Assembly (NCBI GenBank): GCA_041675265.1
Contig: JBAYUD010000004.1
Coordinates: 1-64,000, forward strand
From: Thiovibrio sp041675265
GTDB lineage: Bacteria; Desulfobacterota; Desulfobulbia; Desulfobulbales; Desulfurivibrionaceae
Direction of reading: 5' to 3'
DNA: 64,000 nt
The translations under genes were made by a program, and so were the position numbers. Shown in pieces: positions 17,488-28,764 of this stretch. The notes below the pieces were generated by a model. The model saw nothing but the letters and a program-made list of their open reading frames with translations, did no database searches and was not told the origin of the DNA. Numbering within the stretch: position 1 is the stretch's first letter; every line of letters starts with the position of its first letter.

Positions 17488-17673
17488 ATGTGGCAGATTG
17501 ACATTGATAAGGACAAATGCGTTGGTGATGCAGAGTGCGTAAACGCTTGCCCCGCTCAGGTTTATGAGATGGTTGACGGCAAGGCCGAAGCTGTGAATGC
17601 CGACGAATGCCTGGGCTGTGAGACCTGTGTTGAGGTTTGCCCCGAGGGTGCAATCACCGTCACCGAGGTGTAA
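17488..17673 (+). CDS. Two-cluster ferredoxin with Asp14 replacing a cluster cysteine
   Basis: 61 residues from ATG 17488 (TGGAGGGAG upstream). Cluster I ligands are C11, D14, C17 and C21 (CVGDAECVNACP). Asp replaces the second cysteine of the CxxCxxC motif. Cluster II is complete (C41, C44, C47, C51 in CLGCETCVEVCP). Asp at this place is known from Desulfovibrio africanus ferredoxin III and Pyrococcus furiosus ferredoxin. It allows reversible [3Fe-4S]/[4Fe-4S] conversion there. A soluble electron carrier is expected. It lies in the dsr region with its own promoter and terminator. A link to DsrAB is inferred from the position. Confidence 0.9.
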   Translation: MWQIDIDKDKCVGDAECVNACPAQVYEMVDGKAEAVNADECLGCETCVEVCPEGAITVTEV

Positions 17674-17705
17674 TGTAGAATTTGCAGAACATCTTGTGAT
17701 GCGTG

Positions 17706-17744
17706 TAGGCCTATTCCCACGATTGGGGATAGGCCTATTTATTT
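17706..17744 (+). terminator. Terminator after the ferredoxin gene
   Basis: Inverted repeat TAGGCCTATTCCC (17706-17718) and GGGGATAGGCCTA (17725-17737), followed by TTTATTT. It begins 32 bases after the ferredoxin stop codon. Confidence 0.8.
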
Positions 17745-17791
17745 GCTGCGAGGCGCTGGTGTGATATGGCAGGGCAGGCTCGGAGGAAAAA

Positions 17792-18226
17792 ATGATGCGC
17801 TGGTTGGCGCGGTTGAAGCCGGGGGCGAGTGCCGGCACCAATCTTTTGGTTGCCGCCGGGATGTGGAGTTTCATCGGTCTCTACCTCATGGTGCGGGGCT
17901 ACCTTCTGGCCCCGGCGCTCTCTTGGCCTTTTCGGGCGCTGGCCTTGGGGCTTGGCACTCTGAAGGCGGTTTTGGTTATCGAACGGGCTGCCCGGAAGAA
18001 TATCGCCCGGATCGTGGCGCGCCCCGATGGCATGTGCATTGGCGGCGTCTATTCCTGGGGGATGTGGGGAATGGTCGTTTGCATGATGCTTGGCGGCCGC
18101 CTGTTGCGTAATTCCTCCGTGCCTCCCCTGGTGGTCAGTGTTATATATATTGCTGTCGGCTGGGCTCTGCTGTTGTCGAGCAGGCTCATCTGGCAGGAGT
18201 GGAACGCGCGCAAGGCTCTGCGCTGA
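17792..18226 (+). CDS. Small membrane protein of unknown function
   Basis: 144 residues. ATG 17792 (a second ATG is at 17795) follows GGAGGAAAA. Four hydrophobic segments are visible (NLLVAAGMWSFIGLYLMVRGYL; a weaker one near ALALGLGTLKAVLVI; WGMWGMVVCMMLGG; LVVSVIYIAVGWALLLSS). The loop between them is basic (ERAARKNIARIVARPDG). No family assigned with confidence. It ends 18 bases before alr and is likely cotranscribed with it. Confidence 0.6.
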   Translation: MMRWLARLKPGASAGTNLLVAAGMWSFIGLYLMVRGYLLAPALSWPFRALALGLGTLKAVLVIERAARKNIARIVARPDGMCIGGVYSWGMWGMVVCMMLGGRLLRNSSVPPLVVSVIYIAVGWALLLSSRLIWQEWNARKALR

Positions 18227-18244
18227 AAGATCGGGTTGCTTGGT

Positions 18245-19399
18245 ATGGGAACACCTTCCTGGAATAGAGTGGAGGTTGATCGTGCCGCCCTGCGCCATAA
18301 TTTCCGGCAGGTGCGACAGCTGGTCGGCCCGGCGGTGGGAATTCTGGCAGTGGTCAAGGCCGACGCCTATGGGCATGGCCTTATCCCGGCGGCCCAGGCC
18401 TTTGCCGAGGCAGGGGCCACATCCTTTGGCGTGGCCGAGGTCGAAGAGGGGGTGCAACTTCGTCAGGCCGGGATAACCGGGCAGATCGTGGTCATGCTCG
18501 GCGTTGACCGTCAGGGGGCGGCGGAGGCGGTGGCCCATGATCTGACTCCCGTGGTCTATACCCTGGAAGCCGTGGAAGCGCTTGCCGCCCAGGCAACAAA
18601 GGTTGGTTGCCGGAAAGGGGTGCAGGTCAAGGTCGATGTCGGCATGGGGCGTTTCGGTCTTCTTCCCCACGAGCTTGAGCCCTTCATCGCAGCCCTGGGC
18701 CGCTTTCCCTCCCTTTTTCTTGCGGGGATCGTTACCCATTTCCCCAAGCCCGATGCGGAAGACGACGCCATTACCGAAGAGCAGTACCGAGTTTTTCGGA
18801 AATTGCTGGCCGGAATACAGGGCGCCGGTGACGAGCGGATCATCCATACCGCCAATTCGGCCACTCTGTTGCGGTATCCAGAAATGCGCTGTGATATGGT
18901 GCGGCCGGGTATTTCCCTCTATGGCTGTTACCCGGTCGATTGGCTGCGCTCGGCTTCCGGTCTGGACCTGCGGCCGGCCATGCGTTTTGCCACCACGGTG
19001 CTGCAGGTCAAGGAGGTTCCGGCGGGGCAGGGGATCAGCTATGGCTACAGGTATGTGACCAAGCACCCCACCCGGCTGGCGGTTCTGCCGGTGGGCTACG
19101 ATGACGGCTATTTGCGGCGGATGGCGGGTAAGGCCGAAGTGCTCCTGGCCGGGCAACGGGCGCCGGTGCGGGGGATGATCTGCATGAATGCCTGCATGGC
19201 CGATGTGACCGATATCCCCGGGGTCAAGGTTGGGGATGAAGCGGTGCTGCTCGGGTGTCAGGGGACAGGAGAAATCAGGGCCGAGGAAATTGCCCGCTGG
19301 TCCGAGACCATCAACTACGAGATTCTCTGTCTTTTCGGATCCTGCAATCGGCAGGTTTATTATGATAGTGAACAACCGGGAACACCGCCTGTTTGCTGA
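18245..19399 (+). CDS. alr: Alanine racemase
   Basis: 384 residues. PLP enzyme converting L- to D-alanine for peptidoglycan. Lys38, which binds PLP, sits in AVVKADAYGHG. The second catalytic base, Tyr, lies in ISYGYRYVT. MICMN and VGDEAVLLG are also typical of the C-terminal domain. ATG 18245 gives the normal N-terminus (WNRVEVDRAALRHNF), although no strong ribosome site is seen. A TTG at 18236 in frame is possible. The length is normal. Confidence 0.93.
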   Translation: MGTPSWNRVEVDRAALRHNFRQVRQLVGPAVGILAVVKADAYGHGLIPAAQAFAEAGATSFGVAEVEEGVQLRQAGITGQIVVMLGVDRQGAAEAVAHDLTPVVYTLEAVEALAAQATKVGCRKGVQVKVDVGMGRFGLLPHELEPFIAALGRFPSLFLAGIVTHFPKPDAEDDAITEEQYRVFRKLLAGIQGAGDERIIHTANSATLLRYPEMRCDMVRPGISLYGCYPVDWLRSASGLDLRPAMRFATTVLQVKEVPAGQGISYGYRYVTKHPTRLAVLPVGYDDGYLRRMAGKAEVLLAGQRAPVRGMICMNACMADVTDIPGVKVGDEAVLLGCQGTGEIRAEEIARWSETINYEILCLFGSCNRQVYYDSEQPGTPPVC

Positions 19400-19549
19400 A
19401 AGAATGACGGACTTGTGAAAAAGGAAAAATGTCACAGGTCCGTCACACAAAAGCAACGAGTTACAAAGCGATAACCGTTGTAATCGCGGCTTGTCGAAGT
19501 CTTGCGCTTATCTGCGATTTCAACAAAATTTTTTTTCTGGATTACTGCG

Positions 19550-21208
19550 ATGATTAAGACACGCCTGAAGAAATTGATAGACCACTGCTTCAACCAGGGA
19601 GTTGAGGCCGGGTTCTGGTCCGCCGCCGCGGCGGGCGGGTATTCCTTGGAAGAGCCCAAGCATGCGGGGCAGGGCGATCTGGCTACGAATCTGGCCATGG
19701 TGGTGGCGGGGAAAGACAAGAAGAACCCCCGTGCCATTGCGGCGCAGCTGGTGGAGATGCTCACCCCCCATACCGATCTGCTGGACAAGGTGGAGGTCGC
19801 CGGCCCCGGCTTTGTTAATTGCTATCTCAACAAGAACGTCTGGCAGTCGGTGCTGCCCGAGGTCTGTGCCAACGAGGCGACCTTCGGTCGAAGCGAGATC
19901 GGGCAGGGAAAAAAGGTGCTGGTCGAGTTTGTCAGCGCCAACCCCACCGGGCCATTGAGTGTCGGGCACGGGCGGCAGGCGGTTCTGGGAGACGCCATCG
20001 CCGGTCTGCTTTCCGCCACCGGCCATCAGGTGACCCGGGAGTATTACTACAACGACGCCGGCCGGCAGATGCGGGTGCTGGGGGAATCCACCCGGGCCCG
20101 GTATCTGGAAGCGCTGGGTCTGCCCTTCACCTTTCCGGAAGACGGCTATCAGGGGCAGTACATCCGGGATATCGCCCAAGCGCTCATCGAGGAACAGGGC
20201 GATTCCCTCAAGGATGAGCCGGATGTCATGCCCTTCAAGACCAAGGCCGAGCGGGTCATCTTTGATGACATCAACAATACCCTGCACCGGATGGGCATTG
20301 TCTTTGACAACTACTACAACGAGCATTCCCTCTACGAAAACGGCCTGGTTGACGATGTGGTCGCCTCCCTGCGGGAAAAGGGGCTGGCCTACGATCAGGA
20401 CGGGGCGGTCTGGTTCAAGGGCACCGAGTTCGACCTGCCCCAGGACCGGGTGATCATCAAGTCCACCGGCGAGCCGACCTACCGGCTGCCGGACATGGCC
20501 TACCACCGGGAGAAATTCCGGCGCGGCTTTGACTGGATGGTCGATATCTTCGGTTCCGACCATATCGCCACGGTGCCGGATGTGCTGGCCGGGGTCAAGG
20601 CCCTGGGGTATGATCCAAGCAAGGTGACCGTGGTCCTGCACCAGTTTGTCACCCTGATGCGCGACGGGCAGCAGGTGAAGATGTCCACCCGCAAGGCTAA
20701 TTTCGTGACGGTGGATGAGCTGCTCGACGAGGTGGGCGCGGATGTGGCCCGGTTCTTTTTTCTCATGCGCAAGGCGGACAGCCAGCTGGAGTTTGACTTG
20801 GATCTGGCCACCAAGACCAGCCAGGAAAACCCGGTCTACTATGTTCAGTACGCCCATGCCCGATTGCACAGCATCCGCAGGCAGGCCGAGGCCAAGGGGG
20901 TTGCCATGGGGAGCTTGGCGGATGCGCCGCTTAACAGGCTCACCCTGGATGACGAGATCCAATTGCTCAAGGCCATGGCGGCATTTCCCGGGCTGGTTCA
21001 GGGCGCGGCCCTTGATCTGGCTCCGCACCGGCTTGTTTTTTTCCTTCAGGATGTTGCCGGACAGTTCCACAGTTACTACAATAAGCACCGGATCGTTTCC
21101 GAGGACGAGGAGTTGAGCCGGGCCCGCCTCTGGCTGGCCATGGGGCTGCGGATCGTCTTGCGCAACGGCCTTGCCCTGATCGGGGTGAGCGCCCCGGAAT
21201 CCATGTAG
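19550..21208 (+). CDS. argS: Arginyl-tRNA synthetase
   Basis: 552 residues, normal for ArgS. It has the HIGH-type motif in NPTGPLSVGHGRQAVLGD, the class I insert YNDAGRQM, and the KMSKS counterpart KMSTRKANFVTVDEL. The C-terminal DALR anticodon domain ends YNKHRI...RIVLRNGLALIGVSAPESM. ATG 19550 gives the expected start MIKTRLKKLI, with only a weak ribosome site. A SPOR gene follows on the same strand 96 bases later. Confidence 0.95.
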   Translation: MIKTRLKKLIDHCFNQGVEAGFWSAAAAGGYSLEEPKHAGQGDLATNLAMVVAGKDKKNPRAIAAQLVEMLTPHTDLLDKVEVAGPGFVNCYLNKNVWQSVLPEVCANEATFGRSEIGQGKKVLVEFVSANPTGPLSVGHGRQAVLGDAIAGLLSATGHQVTREYYYNDAGRQMRVLGESTRARYLEALGLPFTFPEDGYQGQYIRDIAQALIEEQGDSLKDEPDVMPFKTKAERVIFDDINNTLHRMGIVFDNYYNEHSLYENGLVDDVVASLREKGLAYDQDGAVWFKGTEFDLPQDRVIIKSTGEPTYRLPDMAYHREKFRRGFDWMVDIFGSDHIATVPDVLAGVKALGYDPSKVTVVLHQFVTLMRDGQQVKMSTRKANFVTVDELLDEVGADVARFFFLMRKADSQLEFDLDLATKTSQENPVYYVQYAHARLHSIRRQAEAKGVAMGSLADAPLNRLTLDDEIQLLKAMAAFPGLVQGAALDLAPHRLVFFLQDVAGQFHSYYNKHRIVSEDEELSRARLWLAMGLRIVLRNGLALIGVSAPESM

Positions 21209-21304
21209 GGCGCGGGGAATATCTCCGCCATACATGTTACCGTTACCTAAAGATCAGCATGAGGAGGCGTTGCCCGGTGTTGCCCGGCAACGGATAATCC
21301 GCTT

Positions 21305-21898
21305 ATGACCGCACCGAAGCAGAAAGGCAGATTTGGGTTTGTTGTCCGTTTTGAGCTGGGGTTGTTGGGGATGTTCAGCCTGACCCTGGTCACCGGCTGC
21401 ATCTTCTTCTGGATGTTCATCATCGGCATCTGGGCCGGGCAGACCATTCTCCAGCCGGCCCCGGGGGAGGAAACGACCACCTTGGCTAAGATTGCCGGGG
21501 TATTGAAGCAGGCAGATCCTGCTCCTGCCGAGCCCGTCGCCCCTTCCGAACCAAAGAAGAATGCGGCGCCGGAGGCGGCGGGGACACAACCGGAATCATC
21601 GGCTCCTCCTGCCGCCGAAACGGAATGGGCCGAGGCCGAGGCCTCGGTTTTTGCCCTGCAGGTTTCCGCGGTCAAGGATCAGGAACGGGCGCAACAGGAG
21701 GTGGCCCAGTGGCGGGGTCGGGGCTATGAGGCTTTTTCCGTGCCGCCCGAGGATGCGGATGATCCGTTTGTCCGAGTCTATGTAGGCAAATTCGACAAGC
21801 TGGCCGATGCCAACCAGCTCCTCGCCAAGCTGGAAAAAGAGGAGAAGGTCAAGGCCTACATCGCCCTGCTGCCTGCTTCCCGGCTTCAGGCCCCCTGA
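21305..21898 (+). CDS. Membrane-anchored SPOR-domain protein
   Basis: 197 residues. A short cytoplasmic basic segment precedes one transmembrane helix (LGLLGMFSLTLVTGCIFFWMFIIGIWAG, about 18-45). A Pro/Ala/Glu linker follows, then a C-terminal SPOR domain (about 115-197: FALQVSAVKDQERAQQEVAQW, then FVRVYVGKFDKLADANQLLAKL). SPOR domains bind denuded peptidoglycan glycans at the division septum. A cell-envelope or division role is therefore likely. It is downstream of argS, a linkage also seen in related bacteria. Confidence 0.8.
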   Translation: MTAPKQKGRFGFVVRFELGLLGMFSLTLVTGCIFFWMFIIGIWAGQTILQPAPGEETTTLAKIAGVLKQADPAPAEPVAPSEPKKNAAPEAAGTQPESSAPPAAETEWAEAEASVFALQVSAVKDQERAQQEVAQWRGRGYEAFSVPPEDADDPFVRVYVGKFDKLADANQLLAKLEKEEKVKAYIALLPASRLQAP

Positions 21899-22007
21899 TT
21901 TTTTAGAGAAGCCCTTGTGATAACCCGATGATGTTGTCACCTTGCGGGACGGAACGGCTAGGAATCCGTAAGGAAACGGTCAGGAAAGCATTAGGGTATC
22001 TTGTAGC

Positions 22008-22018
22008 GGCTCCTAAAT
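22008..22018 (+). repeat. CGGCTCCTAAA motif copy
   Basis: One of three copies of CGGCTCCTAAA, the others being at 8240-8250 and 22737-22747. It lies in the 274-base gap upstream of the N-acetylglutamate synthase gene, where I see no other clear feature. Confidence 0.35.
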
Positions 22019-22172
22019 CTTTTTCTTTGCATGCGGGTATGGTAGAACGTACGGGTTCCGTTCCGCCGGGCGGGACGGAAAATGAGAGGGGCCGTCATGA
22101 TTGTGGCAATTGCGTTGTACCGATTGCTTGTTTTTGCGGACCTTTGACCGCTTTCCTTCTTACGAGGTTGTC

Positions 22173-22658
22173 ATGATTCGTGATGCCAGGATGGACGATG
22201 TGAAGGTGATGTATGCCCTGTTGCAGCATTTTGCCAACAAGGGGCTGCTCCTTGGCCGTTCCTTGAGTTCCCTCTATGATCAGCTGCGGGACTTCAAGGT
22301 CTTTGTCAAGGACGGCGATGATGCCTCCTCCGGACAGATTCTCGGGATCTGCGCCCTGCATGTCTGCTGGGAAAATCTGGCGGAGATCCGTTCCCTGGCG
22401 GTGGTGGAAGAAGCCCAGGGCCAGGGGCTTGGCCGGCAGTTGGTCGAGGCCTGTCTGACCGAGGCCGATCATTTCGGGATCCACAGGGTTTTTACCCTGA
22501 CCTATCAGCCCGCTTTTTTTCAGCGGCTGAAGTTCAGGCACATCGATAAGAACGAGCTCCCCCATAAGGTGTGGAGTGATTGTATTCAATGTCCGAAATT
22601 CCCGGATTGCAACGAAGAAGCCCTGATCTGGGAAAAATGCGCCGTTGTCGCACAATAG
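22173..22658 (+). CDS. argA: GNAT-family N-acetylglutamate synthase (short ArgA type)
   Basis: 161 residues. A single GNAT acetyltransferase domain without the amino-acid-kinase domain of classical ArgA. The acetyl-CoA loop is VVEEAQGQGLGRQLVEA. The C-terminal segment KVWSDCIQCPKFPDCNEEALI, with three cysteines, is the mark of short N-acetylglutamate synthases in this group. It would start arginine synthesis by acetylating glutamate. ATG 22173 follows ACGAGG. argJ lies one gene further on, past secA. Confidence 0.8.
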   Translation: MIRDARMDDVKVMYALLQHFANKGLLLGRSLSSLYDQLRDFKVFVKDGDDASSGQILGICALHVCWENLAEIRSLAVVEEAQGQGLGRQLVEACLTEADHFGIHRVFTLTYQPAFFQRLKFRHIDKNELPHKVWSDCIQCPKFPDCNEEALIWEKCAVVAQ

Positions 22659-22735
22659 TATCGGTAACGGGATACGCCAAAACGGCATAATGAGCCGTAA
22701 AGAACCGGGGCCAAGAAGGCAAAGATTGTTGCGTA

Positions 22736-22748
22736 ACGGCTCCTAAAC
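22736..22748 (+). repeat. ACGGCTCCTAAAC motif copy
   Basis: Exact 13-base match to 8239-8251. It lies in the gap between the N-acetylglutamate synthase gene and secA, 67 bases before secA starts. Confidence 0.35.
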
Positions 22749-22814
22749 AAAAGATGCTCGCGCCGGAGCGTGCCTTGCGGCATGCAGGCCGGTGTTGATC
22801 TCCTGGGGTGAAAT

Positions 22815-25364
<2,550 letters not shown>

Positions 25365-25365
25365 G

Positions 25366-26565
25366 ATGGCTGCGGAAAATTTTTCAGTTCAAGGCTTCAG
25401 GGCTGCGGCGGTAAACTCCGGAATACGCGGCAAGGACCGGCTCGATCTTGCCCTGATTGTCAGCGACAAGCCCGCCGTGGTGGCCGGGGTATTCACCACC
25501 AGCCTGGTCAAGGCGGCGCCGGTGCTTCTGGATATGGAACGGTGCAAGACCGGCAAGGGCCAGGCCATTTTGGTCAATTCCGGCATCGCCAACGCCTGCA
25601 CCGGCGAGGAAGGCATGCGTCTGGCTCGGTTGACCACGGCCATGGCCGCCGATGCCCTGAATATCGATCCGGAACTGGTGCAGGTCTGCTCCACCGGCAT
25701 CATCGGCCAGCAGCTGGAATTGGCCTGTTTTCAACGGGGGATTCCCAAGGCGGCCCAGTCCCTTTCCACAGAGGGCCTGGGCGATGTGGCTTCAGCCATC
25801 ATGACCACCGATACGGTGCGGAAGATCGCGGCGCGCACCGCCCTCATCGACGGCAAGCCGGTCAAGCTCCTGGGCATGGCCAAGGGCGCGGGCATGATCA
25901 TGCCCAACATGGCAACCATGCTCGGCTTCATCCTCACCGATGCGAAAATCGATCACGATCTTCTTCAGGCCACGCTGAAAAAGGCTGTGGCAAAAACCTT
26001 CAACGCCATAACCGTGGACGGCGATACCAGCACCAACGACACGGTGCTGCTCATGGCCAACGGCCTGGCCCAACACCCGCCCATTGCCGAGGATCGGCCC
26101 GAGGCGCTTGCCGCCTTTGGCGCCGCCTTGGAAGATCTGTGCAAGGAACTGGCCCTGATGATCGTCCGCGACGGTGAAGGGGCGAGCAAGCTGGTGACCA
26201 TCCGGGTCCAGGGTGCGGCCTCGGAGGCAGAGGCCGATCAGGCAGCCCGGACCGTGGCCAATTCCAATCTGGTCAAAACCGCCTTCTTCGGCGAGGACGC
26301 CAATTGGGGCAGGATCATCGCCGCCTTGGGCCGCTCCGGCGCGCAGTTCGATCAGCACAAGGTGGACATCGCCTTTGACGACGTGCTCATGGTGCAACAT
26401 GGCCTTGGGCAGGGCAGTGAGGTGGAGGCCCGTGCCACGGCGGTGCTCAAGAAGCCGGAGTTCGTGGTCACCATCGATCTGCACGTCGGGGAAGGGAACA
26501 AGGATATCCATACCTGCGATTTCTCCATCGATTACGTCAAGATCAACGCCGATTATCGTTCCTGA
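25366..26565 (+). CDS. argJ: Glutamate N-acetyltransferase / ornithine acetyltransferase
   Basis: 399 residues. ArgJ transfers the acetyl group from N-acetylornithine to glutamate in the cyclic arginine pathway. The self-cleavage site, with Thr as nucleophile, is in NMATMLGF (near residue 184). TVDGDTSTNDTVLLMANG and GEDANWGRIIAALGRSG are family signatures. It starts at once after secA and is surely cotranscribed. A separate N-acetylglutamate synthase is nearby, so whether this enzyme is mono- or bifunctional is open. Confidence 0.93.
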   Translation: MAAENFSVQGFRAAAVNSGIRGKDRLDLALIVSDKPAVVAGVFTTSLVKAAPVLLDMERCKTGKGQAILVNSGIANACTGEEGMRLARLTTAMAADALNIDPELVQVCSTGIIGQQLELACFQRGIPKAAQSLSTEGLGDVASAIMTTDTVRKIAARTALIDGKPVKLLGMAKGAGMIMPNMATMLGFILTDAKIDHDLLQATLKKAVAKTFNAITVDGDTSTNDTVLLMANGLAQHPPIAEDRPEALAAFGAALEDLCKELALMIVRDGEGASKLVTIRVQGAASEAEADQAARTVANSNLVKTAFFGEDANWGRIIAALGRSGAQFDQHKVDIAFDDVLMVQHGLGQGSEVEARATAVLKKPEFVVTIDLHVGEGNKDIHTCDFSIDYVKINADYRS

Positions 26566-26571
26566 TTCTTC

Positions 26572-26612
26572 TTTCCGGTTCCCGCAGGTCGTGCCCTTGC
26601 GGGAGCCGGAAA
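26572..26612 (+). terminator. Hairpin after argJ (no T run)
   Basis: A 15-bp stem (26572-26586 with 26598-26612) with one G-U type pair and an 11-base loop, directly after the argJ stop. There is no following T run, so it may be a weak terminator or a transcript-stabilising hairpin. Confidence 0.45.
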
Positions 26613-26750
26613 GTCCCCTCTGTATTGCGCTCTCCTGTTCTCCCTGTCGTATTCCTCCTGTTCGCTATTTTTGCATGGTTGATTCTCTGTAAGATGTTGC
26701 TGTAATGCTACAATACTGCGCCATTTTTTTTTAAATAAGGACAATAGTGT

Positions 26751-26778
26751 TTGACAGTATTCCTTCGCGGCATATAGC
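26751..26778 (+). promoter_or_regulatory. Promoter of the binding-protein/chemoreceptor genes
   Basis: TTGACA at 26751-26756, a 16-base spacer and TATAGC at 26773-26778. The leader of about 90 bases holds a short CCGGA/TCCGG hairpin. It lies in the 310-base gap after argJ. Confidence 0.5.
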
Positions 26779-26875
26779 ATTATCAGAGATGGGGTACGAT
26801 TTTCCGGTGTGTTGGTTTCCGGATATTTTGTCCGGGCCGGGGAGGCATGAAAAAAACACAGCAAGGAGACGTCTT

Positions 26876-27769
26876 ATGACAAATGGCATGAAGAGATTCG
26901 GCATGATCTGTTTGGCGTTGCTGGCCACGGCCATGTTTGCCGCGGCGGCGCAGGCGGAAATCAAGATCGGCATCCTGGCCCTGCGGGGCGCGCCCAAGGT
27001 TATGGAGGAATGGGCCGCGACCGGGGAATACCTCACCGGCAAGATGGGCGAGCCGGTTACCATTATGCCCTTGGAATTCAACGCCATTGAACCCATGATC
27101 AAGGACGGCAAGATCGATTTCATGCTGGCGAACTCCGCCTTTTTCGTGGAGATGGAAAAGCTCTACGGCGCCAAGCCCATCGCCATGCAGGTCAACTCGG
27201 CGGGCGGTAAGCCGGTCAAGGAATTCGGCGGGGTGATCTTTGTGCGCAAGGACAGCCCCATCAATACGCTTTCCGATCTCAAGGGCAAGAAATTCATGGT
27301 GGTGAAGGCCTCCTCCTTTGGCGGCGGCCAGATGGCCCTGCGTCTTCTGCTCCAGAACGGCATCGATTACAAGAAGGATTTTGCCGAATTCAAGGAAGGC
27401 GGCAAGCATGACAACGTGGTTCTGGCCGTGAAAAACGGGGCCATGGATGCAGGCACCGTTCGCAGCGATACCCTGGAGGCCATGGAAAAGGAAGGCAAGA
27501 TCTCCATGGCTGATTTCAAGATCATCAACCAGATCAAAGACGGCTTCCCCTATGTGCACAGCACCGAGCTGTATCCCGAGTGGCCCATGGCCGCGGCAAA
27601 GCACGTTGACCCTGCCAAGGCCAAGAAGCTCGGCGATGCCCTCATCGCGGTGAAGGCTGATTCCGCTGCGGCAAAAAAGGCCGGGATTATCGGCTGGGCG
27701 CCGCCCGCCGATTTCAAAAGCGTGCGGGAATGCCTGAAGGCCCTTAAATATGGGGCTTTTGCCAACTAG
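26876..27769 (+). CDS. PhnD-type periplasmic binding protein (first of two)
   Basis: 297 residues from ATG 26876 with AAGGAGA upstream. The signal peptide (ICLALLATAMFAAAAQA) indicates export to the periplasm. The mature protein (IKIGILALRGAPKVMEEW; VIFVRKDSPINTLSDLKGKKFMVV) fits the phosphate/phosphite/phosphonate binding-protein family. That family also includes sensor domains for other oxyanions. No permease or ATPase genes are near. Instead a second binding protein and a chemoreceptor follow, so sensing is more likely than uptake. The ligand is not known. Confidence 0.75.
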   Translation: MTNGMKRFGMICLALLATAMFAAAAQAEIKIGILALRGAPKVMEEWAATGEYLTGKMGEPVTIMPLEFNAIEPMIKDGKIDFMLANSAFFVEMEKLYGAKPIAMQVNSAGGKPVKEFGGVIFVRKDSPINTLSDLKGKKFMVVKASSFGGGQMALRLLLQNGIDYKKDFAEFKEGGKHDNVVLAVKNGAMDAGTVRSDTLEAMEKEGKISMADFKIINQIKDGFPYVHSTELYPEWPMAAAKHVDPAKAKKLGDALIAVKADSAAAKKAGIIGWAPPADFKSVRECLKALKYGAFAN

Positions 27770-27891
27770 ACCGAGGTGTTGAGGATTCACGCCTTGTGCT
27801 GGTTTGGCAAGCGGGGGGCGCCATTGTGGCCGCCGGGCGAGGCGTGATTCGCAAAAATAGCACACCTGCTATCACACACAAAGGAGAACGC

Positions 27892-28722
27892 ATGCGCATC
27901 AAAATAATTCTCGCGACAGCCCTGATCATTGCATGTTTCGCTGCCCCCTTATTCGCGGCGGAAACCTATGTTTTCGGAGTACATCCCTATAAGAATCCGG
28001 CGGAGCTGGCAACCATCTTCAAGCCTTTGATCTCCCTGCTCGAGGCGGAAACAGGCGCGAAAGTCTCTTTTCGTAGCGCCAAGGATTACGAAGCATTCAA
28101 TCAAGCCGTCCTCAAGGGGGAGATTGACATTTTTTTTATGGGGCCGTCGATCTACGCCGAACTCTCAAGCTTGCATCCGGACAAGGTGCGTCTGGTGGCC
28201 ACGGCTCTCAGTAAGGGCAAGCCGACCTTCAAGGGTGTGATTGTGGCGAAGAAGGATGGTCCCATCAATTCCCTGGCCGATCTCAAGGGCAAGAAAATTG
28301 CCTTTGGCGACCGCGATTCCACCCTTTCCTGTTATATCCCCGCAGCAATGCTGATGGATGCGGGAGTATTTGATTCCGTGAAATATGATTTTACTGGGAA
28401 GCACGAAAACGTGGCCAATTCTGTTTTGCAAGGTGGGCATGACGCCGGCGGCCTCAAGCCGGATGTCGCCGAGAAATTCATGGGCCAGGGACTCAAAGTG
28501 ATCGCCGAGAGCGCGCCCGTGTACGAGCATGTCATTGGTGTTGGCCCAAAAGTTGACGATGCCACCATGAAAAAGATCCAGGCTGCGCTGATCAATGGGA
28601 AAGATCCGAAGGTGTATACCTCGATCCAAAAAGATTATACCGGTTTTGCCGTTACCAAACCGAGCGATTATGCCAGTCTGTTTAGCATTATCAAAAAGGT
28701 TGACGCCAAGATGGCCAAATAA
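27892..28722 (+). CDS. PhnD-type periplasmic binding protein (second of two)
   Basis: 276 residues from ATG 27892 (AAAGGAGAA upstream), with a signal peptide (IILATALIIACFAAPLFA). The core (YVFGVHPYKNPAELATIFKPL; KGVIVAKKDGPINSLADLKGKKIAFGDRDS) is closer to the classic PhnD pattern than the first protein. The two differ widely, so this is not a recent duplication. 122 bases separate them. The chemoreceptor gene follows after 42 bases, suggesting one operon. Confidence 0.8.
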   Translation: MRIKIILATALIIACFAAPLFAAETYVFGVHPYKNPAELATIFKPLISLLEAETGAKVSFRSAKDYEAFNQAVLKGEIDIFFMGPSIYAELSSLHPDKVRLVATALSKGKPTFKGVIVAKKDGPINSLADLKGKKIAFGDRDSTLSCYIPAAMLMDAGVFDSVKYDFTGKHENVANSVLQGGHDAGGLKPDVAEKFMGQGLKVIAESAPVYEHVIGVGPKVDDATMKKIQAALINGKDPKVYTSIQKDYTGFAVTKPSDYASLFSIIKKVDAKMAK

Positions 28723-28764
28723 TTTTGTAAAGATACAAGCGCATATCCAGCAAGGGGATCGTGA

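Noticed and set aside
8453..17673. dsrC, dsrMKJOP, apr or sat within the dsr region
   Set aside because: None was found. In most sulfate reducers these are elsewhere, so their absence says nothing about the pathway.
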